NCBI GenBank assembly: GCA_002412715.1
Contig: DHVP01000036.1
Coordinates: 34,642 to 98,641, forward strand
Length of the DNA: 64,000 bases
Direction of reading: 5' to 3'
DNA from: Deltaproteobacteria bacterium UBA5205
GTDB lineage: Bacteria > Desulfobacterota > Syntrophorhabdia > Syntrophorhabdales > Syntrophorhabdaceae
Both the position numbers and the translations under genes were made by a program. The number at the start of each line of letters is the position of its first letter. The first letter of the stretch is position 1. The notes under the pieces are model-generated. The model was not told the origin of the DNA. It made no database searches and was given only the letters and a program-made list of their open reading frames with translations. This document shows positions 42,872 through 49,889 of this stretch, in pieces.

Positions 42872-43774
42872 ATGATGGAGCTCATTAAAGATACGAAAAT
42901 AGATTTCATCGCATTAAGGAAAAAGGCGTTCATCGTGTCGGCTATCCTTGTTCTCGTCGGGGGTTTCGCCTTTGTCATGATTTCGCTGGGCAAAGCCAAC
43001 CTGAGCATTGACTTTACGGGCGGCACCAATGTGCAGGTGAGATTCGCCGAGAAGCTGAGTATAGGCGATCTCAGACGCGCATTGACGGATGGAGGGATCG
43101 AGGACGTTCAGATACAGGAAGTCAGCGGAACAAGCGACTTTTTTATCAAGACAAAGCTTTCCGATACAGAAAAGGAATCACTTGCCTCAAAGATAACGAC
43201 CATCCTTTCGACACAGCTCAAGGGGGCCAAATTCGAGGTCCTGGGAAGTAATATGGTCGGCCCCGGGGTTGGAAGAGACCTTAAGAAATACGCCATCATC
43301 GCAGTAGTTCTCGCGCTCCTCGGCATTATCATCTACATTGCCTGGAGATTTACTTTCGTCTCCGGGATAGCGGCAACCATAGCCACCTTCCATGATGTCC
43401 TCGTCATCGCCGGCGTCTTCTATTTTCTCAACAAGGAGTTCAATCTCCTCGTCATTACGGCCTTGCTGACGATAGCGGGATATTCCCTGCAGGATACGGT
43501 CGTCGTTTTCGACCGCATTCGGGAGAACACAGGCAAGATGAAATCCCGCGACGATTTTGGGAACGTCATCAACGTCAGCATTAACGAGGTTCTGTCGAGG
43601 ACGATTGTTACGGGTATCAGCACGGCTATCAGCCTTGGCGCCATCATGATATTTGGCGGAGAGGTGCTCTTCGATTTCGCTTTTGCTCTTTTTCTGGGTC
43701 TTATCATAGGGACGTACTCGTCCATCTTCGTCGCGAGCCCCATTGTATACGCATGGCGCCAGAAATTTCGTTAA
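42872..43774 (+). CDS. secF: Protein translocase subunit SecF
   Basis: A 300-residue partner of SecD with six membrane helices. Helix 1 is followed by the conserved NLSIDFTGGTNVQVRF; the C-terminal half has VGPGVGRDL, YSLQDTVVVFDRIREN and SRTIVTGISTAISLGA. Ten bases separate it from secD. Length is typical. Confidence 0.97.
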   Translation: MMELIKDTKIDFIALRKKAFIVSAILVLVGGFAFVMISLGKANLSIDFTGGTNVQVRFAEKLSIGDLRRALTDGGIEDVQIQEVSGTSDFFIKTKLSDTEKESLASKITTILSTQLKGAKFEVLGSNMVGPGVGRDLKKYAIIAVVLALLGIIIYIAWRFTFVSGIAATIATFHDVLVIAGVFYFLNKEFNLLVITALLTIAGYSLQDTVVVFDRIRENTGKMKSRDDFGNVINVSINEVLSRTIVTGISTAISLGAIMIFGGEVLFDFAFALFLGLIIGTYSSIFVASPIVYAWRQKFR

Positions 43775-43858
43775 GGGTCAATTGTCTCAGTACCTCGTTA
43801 CCTTTAAGATCGACATAATGAAGCACGTTTGGAGACATTTCCGGCAAGGAGCGGCTCT

Positions 43859-46162
43859 GTGAAGGCGAAGCTGGAGGATGTCCTTAAGGAAAAAGAAAGG
43901 GAGCTGAAACTCTACCGCAGGTTTCTTGATCTCAGAAGCTACTGCGAGAAGAGCCTTTTCCCGCGCATAGACGCCCCGATCGGGGAACACGCGGAGACCT
44001 TGAAGGGGATAATAGAGAAGCTTATCCCCGATCCGAAGGACCGCACCGAAGAGATGTTTTCCGGTGAGATCTTTGCCCTGCTCGGCACCATTTATCTCCA
44101 CGACCTGTCTCTGATGAAGGAGTTCGACTGGCCCCTGAACGGAGACATTCTCAATGCCCGGGATATCGACGTCAAGGGCGTCTTTATGAATTATGAAATC
44201 GCCAGACGGCTTGATATACCCAAGGGGGCGATTGAGGCGATCAATGCCTTGAGCTACGCCCATCTTGTAAAAAAGGTTCCCATTGAGACAGAAATAACAG
44301 ACAACAGCTCGAAGGCGATTATACGCAACATGAAGGTATTCGAGTACCTTTTCAACTTCGCCCATCTCCTCGTGGATGTTTTCTTTACCGATCTTTCACA
44401 TAATCGCCTCAAACGATACAACGATCACGAGCTTGCACTGCGGCCGGGAGAGGCGGTACTGGATGTCGACAGTCGGGAGGGGATCATCTCCATCCAGTAT
44501 AACAGCAGGCTTCCCTATGAAGCCCATATCCTGGAGAGCGTCAAACGTTACGTGGAGAGTATGTTCGTGAGGTTCAAGAACCATGTCAACGGCAAGCTCG
44601 GCTTTCAGTACAGAGAGCTTATCTGGGTGGTCACGAGTAATTTCTACTATGAGCGCGATGTCTTCAGAATACCGAAATGTTCACCCTACCTCGAATTCGA
44701 AGGTGTCCCGGTTCAACGCTGGGATGAGGCGTCCGTCGTCCTCGACAAACTTTTTAACGAAGGTTCCGTGGTCGTGGCCGGGGAGACTTCGGCGGGCAAG
44801 ACAACGCTGCTTACATCCTTTGTGCTGCCGCAGCTCACGGCTTCGCGGCAGAACGTCTATTATTGTGAGCTCTGGTCGCGGCCGACGAAGGAATTGCGCG
44901 ATGTGATCGGCAAGAGGCATAATATTCCCCGCGTCGACGATCTCGACATCATCTCCCTTTGTAAGACGCTGCTTAAGCAGGGACCATGCTTTTTCATCAT
45001 CGATGGCCTCGAAAAAATCGTCTTCATCGAACAGACCGAGCGGGAAAAACTGGTGCGTTTCGTCGAGTTCATGCTTAACGAGCCGGGGGCCTATTTTGTG
45101 CTCTGCGGAGAGAAGGAGACCTTTTTCGACTGGTACAGGGTATTCCAGGGGATGCAGATATCTTCGCTTTACGAGTTAAAGGCATTCGAAAGAACACATT
45201 CCCTGTACGGCCATACAGTCAAGGAACTCCGGCAAATCGAGGCCGACAGGCACGCCTTGATACTGCACGAGGAGTTTCGACGGGGAGCCTCCGAGATGGA
45301 CGGAGTCTTGCGTGAGGCCCTTCAGGAATTTCAGGATGATGACGAGATGCCGCTCGTCATGTCCGTCTTTGTCGACGTCTCCGGCCCGATCCTGAAGCGC
45401 TACAGCATTGACGACATCCATAATGAAACGGCCGTTCCCCACGAACGGATCGTCTTCCTGGTTTCGTCGTTGAGGGACCATGGGATTCTTCGCGAGACCG
45501 AGTACCAGGGAAACGCCTATTTTGCGCTCGCCAACAGGGCCCTCAGGGAACCGCTCTGGCGCGTTCTCAATCTCGGTGAATTTGAAGAGAAGAAGATGCT
45601 CCGCAACACCCTGGGGAATTTCATCATAAACGAGACATTTCTTGATGAGAAGACCCTGGACCTGGCGGAGAAATGGCAGGAGAGTCTCGTCATGTCCAAG
45701 GAGGAGATGGGTATAGCCCTGGCAAGCCTTATCCACCACAGGAGGGACTGGAGGAGGCTCTTCGAGACGGCCAACAGGTTCGAACGGGGTATCGACATTC
45801 AGCCTATTCTGAAACTTCTCTACAGCAAGAACGAGGAGAAGAGAAAAAGTGCGATCAGCCTTCTTGTTGAGGTCCGTGACAAGGACATGATCAACCCGCT
45901 CCTTCTTCACCTGAAGGAAGAGAAGGTCCTTGAGATCAAGGATCTGGTCATTCAGGGCATCGGCCTTACCGGCAAGAAGAGGGCCATCTTCGCCATCATG
46001 AACACCCTGAAGGAGATAGGTGACACAACCCTGAAGCTCCGCGCCATCGAATTCTTCGACTCACTCCTGGGAGAAAACGCCCACCGTTTCCTGACAGAAA
46101 TAAAAGAAATGGAAGAAGACCCCGCCATCATCAAAAAAATAGACCAACTGTTACGAAGCTGA
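43859..46162 (+). CDS. HD-CE-like domain / STAND-like P-loop NTPase / HEAT-like repeat protein
   Basis: A 767-residue soluble protein not matching any named gene I know. Residues 1-250: helical domain with HD-superfamily signature, His44 (IGEHAE), His81-Asp82 (IYLHDL), His135 and Asp173 in AHLLVDVFFTDLSHNR, which recalls the HD-CE domain of predicted bacterial conflict proteins. Residues 300-520: P-loop NTPase with Walker A AGETSAGKTT (about 306-315) and Walker B CFFIIDGLEKI (about 378-388). Residues 520-600 look like winged-helix and linker; residues 640-767 like HEAT repeats (SAISLLVEVRDKDMINPLLLHL). The start is GTG at 43859 because AAGGAG lies seven bases before it. It follows secF by 84 bases and converges on serS. 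Signalling or defence is inferred from architecture only. Confidence 0.75.
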   Translation: MKAKLEDVLKEKERELKLYRRFLDLRSYCEKSLFPRIDAPIGEHAETLKGIIEKLIPDPKDRTEEMFSGEIFALLGTIYLHDLSLMKEFDWPLNGDILNARDIDVKGVFMNYEIARRLDIPKGAIEAINALSYAHLVKKVPIETEITDNSSKAIIRNMKVFEYLFNFAHLLVDVFFTDLSHNRLKRYNDHELALRPGEAVLDVDSREGIISIQYNSRLPYEAHILESVKRYVESMFVRFKNHVNGKLGFQYRELIWVVTSNFYYERDVFRIPKCSPYLEFEGVPVQRWDEASVVLDKLFNEGSVVVAGETSAGKTTLLTSFVLPQLTASRQNVYYCELWSRPTKELRDVIGKRHNIPRVDDLDIISLCKTLLKQGPCFFIIDGLEKIVFIEQTEREKLVRFVEFMLNEPGAYFVLCGEKETFFDWYRVFQGMQISSLYELKAFERTHSLYGHTVKELRQIEADRHALILHEEFRRGASEMDGVLREALQEFQDDDEMPLVMSVFVDVSGPILKRYSIDDIHNETAVPHERIVFLVSSLRDHGILRETEYQGNAYFALANRALREPLWRVLNLGEFEEKKMLRNTLGNFIINETFLDEKTLDLAEKWQESLVMSKEEMGIALASLIHHRRDWRRLFETANRFERGIDIQPILKLLYSKNEEKRKSAISLLVEVRDKDMINPLLLHLKEEKVLEIKDLVIQGIGLTGKKRAIFAIMNTLKEIGDTTLKLRAIEFFDSLLGENAHRFLTEIKEMEEDPAIIKKIDQLLRS

Positions 46163-46226
46163 AAAGAAAAAGACAAAAGAGATGCGGGATAAACGTGAGA
46201 CAAATCCTTGGTCTTTTTTTCCGGTT

Positions 46227-47495
46227 TTACTTTATTGTTTCCATTCCATACATGTACGGCCTGAGCGCTTCCGGGATGGTTATCGTTCCGTCGGCGTTCT
46301 GGTAGTTTTCCATGACGGCCATGACCGTTCTTCCGATTGCGAGGCCGGAGCCGTTCAGGGTGTGGACGAACTCCGTTTTTCCGCCCTGTCTGCGAAAGCG
46401 GATCTTTGCCCTGCGGGCCTGGAAGTCAGTGAAGCAGCTGCATGACGATATTTCCCGGTAGATGTTCTGGCCGGGAAGCCATACCTCGATGTCATAAGTT
46501 TTGGCGGAAGAGAAACCGAGGTCTCCGGTGCACAGGGCGCTTACCCGGTAATGGATATTGAGTTTCTTGAGGACATCCTCCGCATCGAGAAGAAGACGTT
46601 CCAGTTCGTCGAAGGAATTGTCGGGGTGGGCGAACTTGACGAGTTCCACCTTGTTGAACTGATGCTGTCTTGTCAGGCCGCGTGTGTCCTTCCCGTGCGC
46701 TCCGGCTTCTTTACGGAAGCAGGGTGTATAGGCGACATACTTGATCGGCAGTTCCTCTTCCCTCAGTATCTCATCGGCGTGGATGTTGGTGACCGGCACC
46801 TCCGCCGTGGGGATAAGGAAGTAATCTATGCCTTCGAGGTGAAACAGTTCCTCTTCGAACTTCGGCAGCTGGCCGGTACCGGTCATGGACGTACGGTTGA
46901 CCATGAAGGGCGGCAGCACCTCGATGTATCCGTGTTCTCGCACGTGCAGATCGAGCATGAAGTTTATCAGGGCCCTTTCGAGAAGCGCCCCCTGTGATTT
47001 GTAGAGAGTGAAGCGTGATCCCGTAATCTTGGCGGCGCGCTTGAAATCGAGAATGTCCAGGTTCTCCCCGAGGTCCCAGTGGGCCTTTGGTTCAAAATCG
47101 AAGGATGGTTTCTCGCCCCAGGTCTTAATGACCTCGTTATCCTCATCCGAACTACCCACCGGGACTGAATCGTCAGGCATGTTGGGGATAACGAGAAGAA
47201 CCTGTTCCCATTCTTCCTCCGCTGCCTTGAGTTCCTGTCCGGTTTCTTCGATCTTCCTGCCCAGCGACCGCTGGTACTCTATCTTCTCCGAGGCGTCCGC
47301 ACCGGATTTTCTCAGCTTCGCGATCTCGTTTGAGAGGGTATTTTTTTCACTCTTCAGCTTTTCTGTTTCCTGGATAAGTCTGCGGCGTTTTTCGTCCAGG
47401 TCCACCAGTTTGCCGGCGTCGAAGGAGGCCTGCCTTTTTGCAAGACCGGCGTTCACGACTTCGATATTGTCACGGATCATTTTGGGATCGATCAT
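46227..47495 (-). CDS. serS: Seryl-tRNA synthetase
   Basis: A 422-residue class II synthetase charging tRNA-Ser. The N-terminal coiled-coil arm spans about residues 25-105. The catalytic core has motif 2 (FRKEAGAHGKDTRGLTRQHQF split across strand and loop) and motif 3 (NGSGLAIGRTVMAVMENYQ). Length is normal. A good GGAGG precedes the ATG. No T-box or other leader is visible; it is the last gene of the tatD-isochorismatase-GerMN-serS run. Confidence 0.97.
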   Translation of the reverse strand: MIDPKMIRDNIEVVNAGLAKRQASFDAGKLVDLDEKRRRLIQETEKLKSEKNTLSNEIAKLRKSGADASEKIEYQRSLGRKIEETGQELKAAEEEWEQVLLVIPNMPDDSVPVGSSDEDNEVIKTWGEKPSFDFEPKAHWDLGENLDILDFKRAAKITGSRFTLYKSQGALLERALINFMLDLHVREHGYIEVLPPFMVNRTSMTGTGQLPKFEEELFHLEGIDYFLIPTAEVPVTNIHADEILREEELPIKYVAYTPCFRKEAGAHGKDTRGLTRQHQFNKVELVKFAHPDNSFDELERLLLDAEDVLKKLNIHYRVSALCTGDLGFSSAKTYDIEVWLPGQNIYREISSCSCFTDFQARRAKIRFRRQGGKTEFVHTLNGSGLAIGRTVMAVMENYQNADGTITIPEALRPYMYGMETIK

Positions 47496-48068
47496 TTAAT
47501 CCTCCAGAATTTGGGAGTTGAATTCCATCGGCTTATAGGTATAAACGGTGCCGTTTATCGTTGAGAAGGCCTGACCCGCGGAAAGGAGCTGCACGTTTCT
47601 TGCTTTTGCGAAGTTCGCGAGAAAGGAATTGACGATGGCATAGACCGTCTGTATCTCTCTGAGGGGATCAAGCTTCATGAGGGCTATGTCGGGTGTGAAA
47701 TTGAGAATGAGAGTTCCGTCCGTATCGGTGCCAAAGTCAATGAGCGCCAGCGTTTCAGGTATGGTCTTACCGTCCCTCAGACCCGATATGATGGCGTCAG
47801 CCTTTTCCCTGTCCGTTAGAGTGTTCTTGACAGGAACGCCTTTTACGCCGAGTTTGGCCGGAGGAGAGGGATAGTAGATCTTGAGTTCGCTCGTTTCCTC
47901 GACGACGACCGTCTGAGGCGGTTTGGCCATCTTTACGTAGCGGAAGGCAAAGAAACCGCTGGCCGCAAGGGTGATGACCACAAGCGCAATGATATAGGGA
48001 GTCCGTATGGGTTTAGTATGAGAAGGGGGTTTTCGCCCGATGTAGATATCGTCTTTGTTTCTACTCAT
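47496..48068 (-). CDS. GerMN-domain membrane-anchored protein
   Basis: A 190-residue protein with one membrane helix (about residues 25-43) after a basic cytoplasmic head, then a GerMN domain (about 60-185: LKIYYPSP, TDREKADAIISGL, DGTLILNFTPDI, IQTVYAIVNSF, VQLLSAGQ). In sporulators GerM acts in engulfment and germination; in diderm non-sporulators the domain is found in anchored or lipoproteins of unknown envelope role. The ATG at 48068 overlaps the isochorismatase stop by eight bases; further in-frame starts at 48089 and 48101 are possible. Confidence 0.85.
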   Translation of the reverse strand: MSRNKDDIYIGRKPPSHTKPIRTPYIIALVVITLAASGFFAFRYVKMAKPPQTVVVEETSELKIYYPSPPAKLGVKGVPVKNTLTDREKADAIISGLRDGKTIPETLALIDFGTDTDGTLILNFTPDIALMKLDPLREIQTVYAIVNSFLANFAKARNVQLLSAGQAFSTINGTVYTYKPMEFNSQILED

Positions 48069-48630
48069 GGACTTCTCTTTGGAACTCATCGATGAACCCA
48101 CCCGACGTCATCACCCGGAAGATGGGATACAGGGCCGAATTGCGGTATGCGTCGAGAAAGCTGTCGTGAATTTCCCGCTTGAAAGCAGCGCTGGCGTCCT
48201 CGAGGATAATGGTTTCGAAATCGTTGCAGATTGCATCGAAGGCAGTGGCGAGGACACAAAAATGGGTGTTGATCCCACCGACGGCAACCGTGTCGACGCT
48301 AAGTGTCCGCAGTGTCTGATCGAGGTCCGTTTTGAAAAAGGCGCTGAACCGCCGCTTGTCGAGTACGATGTCCGAGCCCTCCGGTTCGAGTTCGGAAAGG
48401 GGTTTCGTGCCCTCGGTCCCCCGAATGGCGTGGGGTTTCATACGGCCCCCGAATATGAAGTCCTTTTCCAGGAAACTGTCGCAGGCAAAGATCACCGGGA
48501 TATCAAGCCCCCGGGCTTTCTTGAGTAAGTCCCTCACGACGGGAACGATCTTTTCCTCTTCCTTGATCCCCTGCAGGGGTTTACTGTAATTTCCTTCAAG
48601 CATATCGATAATGACTATAGCCGGTTTCAT
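48061..48630 (-). CDS. Isochorismatase-family cysteine hydrolase (nicotinamidase-like)
   Basis: A 189-residue hydrolase with the family triad: Asp9 in VIIDMLEG, the lysine in VLDKRRFSAFF and the nucleophile cysteine in GINTHFCVLATA with the preceding cis-peptide GG. The metal-binding DSF/H pattern (ACDSFLEKD) resembles nicotinamidases but is not identical. Substrate is probably an amide such as nicotinamide or a ureide; this is not certain. It overlaps tatD by four bases and the GerMN gene by eight. Confidence 0.9.
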   Translation of the reverse strand: MKPAIVIIDMLEGNYSKPLQGIKEEEKIVPVVRDLLKKARGLDIPVIFACDSFLEKDFIFGGRMKPHAIRGTEGTKPLSELEPEGSDIVLDKRRFSAFFKTDLDQTLRTLSVDTVAVGGINTHFCVLATAFDAICNDFETIILEDASAAFKREIHDSFLDAYRNSALYPIFRVMTSGGFIDEFQREVHE

Positions 48631-49409
48631 GACCTGTCCTTTCGTGGGTTCTTGAGAAAAAGTCTGACGAAGTTGTCGCGCATGACGGCGGCCAGTGCCT
48701 CTGTATCCTTGCGACGCTCGCGGGCGACCGTCTCGATAGTTGTCTTTACGTAGTAGGGGACGTTTCGTTTCCCCCTGTGCGGAACGGGCGAAAGAAAAGG
48801 CGCATCGGTTTCCGCCATCAAGCGATCCTCGGGAATGTAACGAACCACCTCCCTGAGACCGGCGGCTGTCTTGTAAGTAACGGTTCCGGGAATAGAGATA
48901 TAAAATCCCATGTCCAGGAACTCCTTCGCCGCTGCAAGATCATATGAATAGCAGTGGATCACCCCGTATCCGCCCGGATATTCGCTCCTCAAGATGTCGA
49001 GGGTTTCTTGCCGTGCGTCGCGGGAGTGGACGATGATTGGCAGGCCCAGTTCATGAGCGAGGACAAGCTGCCTGACGAAGACCTTTTTTTGCACGTCCCG
49101 GGGAGAGTGGTTCTTGAAGAAATCGAGCCCGACCTCTCCGTACCCGACAATCCCGGGATGCCGTGCCGCGTCCCGTATAACCTTTTCGACCCTGTCGTCG
49201 AAATCCTTCGCATTATGAGGATGAATGCCGATGGCCCCGTAAATAAAAGGATAACGCTCGATAAGATCTCTTACCTTGCCGAAATAGGATTCCTCCGTGC
49301 CGACGGTAAGGATATATTCCAGCCCTTCGTCCATGCTCTTCGAGATGACCTCTTCGAGATCGTCGTCAAAGGATTCCATTTCAAGGTGGCAATGAGAATC
49401 GACAAACAT
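48627..49409 (-). CDS. TatD-family metal-dependent hydrolase
   Basis: A 260-residue TIM-barrel nuclease of standard size. The first metal site is DSHCHLE (residues 4-10); others are GEVGLDF with its glutamate, PIIVHSRDA, IHCYS and ETDAPFLSP. Family members are 3'-5' DNA/RNA exonucleases or deacylases. It heads the serS operon. Confidence 0.95.
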   Translation of the reverse strand: MFVDSHCHLEMESFDDDLEEVISKSMDEGLEYILTVGTEESYFGKVRDLIERYPFIYGAIGIHPHNAKDFDDRVEKVIRDAARHPGIVGYGEVGLDFFKNHSPRDVQKKVFVRQLVLAHELGLPIIVHSRDARQETLDILRSEYPGGYGVIHCYSYDLAAAKEFLDMGFYISIPGTVTYKTAAGLREVVRYIPEDRLMAETDAPFLSPVPHRGKRNVPYYVKTTIETVARERRKDTEALAAVMRDNFVRLFLKNPRKDRS

Positions 49410-49575
49410 GAATTCTTATAACATATTAGGGGTGGGTCTTCAATGATAGAGGCCGGTTATGGGTAATGGGTCATAGGTCATAGGGAAAGAAAAGGCCAGG
49501 CCGCATCTTTTATCTTTCCCCATTACCCACATCTGTCCAAAATAATGTAAAGGTCAACCTCTTTCCTGAGCCTCC

Positions 49576-49720
49576 GTCATTCCGGCGCAGGCCGGAATCC
49601 AGGAGAAATTATGGATAAGGAATCATCATACGAAGGGATATCCAACTGTTCTCTCTATAAACATGTACGCTGTCTGTTGTATGAATGGTTTTCCTGGCTT
49701 CCGGCCTTCGCCGGAATGAC
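49576..49720. repeat. MITE-like element with 28-bp terminal inverted repeats
   Basis: The left end (from 49576) and right end (to 49720) are 28-base inverted copies with about two mismatches; both contain the CATTCCGGC(G)NAGGCCGG motif seen in many bacterial intergenic repeats. The 90-base interior has no coding potential. Such small palindromic-ended units are usually mobilised in trans. Confidence 0.7.
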
Positions 49721-49732
49721 GAATAGAGAAAG

Positions 49733-49882
49733 CCGGAATGACGAACTGCGAGATAAGGCAACCTGGTTTTGAAATACGGGATTTACCTGTCTTGAATCAT
49801 TGCTTTACAAACAAAGCAGTCCGAGAAATGAATTATTTTGGACAGCAGTGCCCCATTACCCATTACCTATTACCCATTACCC
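49733..49882. repeat. Dispersed intergenic repeat, copy B
   Basis: Reverse-complement match to 4797-4952 over its full length. Starts with CCGGAATGACGAACTGCGAG, passes a TTTTGGACAGCAGTG core and ends in CCATTAC heptamers. Its end touches the stop codon region of addB within about ten bases. Confidence 0.8.
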
Positions 49883-49889
49883 GTCTTCA

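Larger units (their letters stand above)
49410..49889. other. Gene-free repeat cluster between tatD and addB
   Basis: About 480 bases with no gene. It contains degenerate GGGTAAT/ATTACCC heptamer arrays at both ends (49459-49490, 49516-49530 and 49850-49882), an inverted-repeat-bounded element (49576-49720), and copy B of the dispersed repeat (49733-49882). A third, partial copy of the repeat core (CTGTCCAAAATAATG) lies at about 49533-49547. The tatD promoter must lie in here. Confidence 0.75.

Noticed and set aside
46196..46222. Possible plus-strand terminator after the HD-CE/STAND gene
   Set aside because: A T7 run follows AGAC-N9-GTCT, but the stem is only four base pairs, too weak to call.
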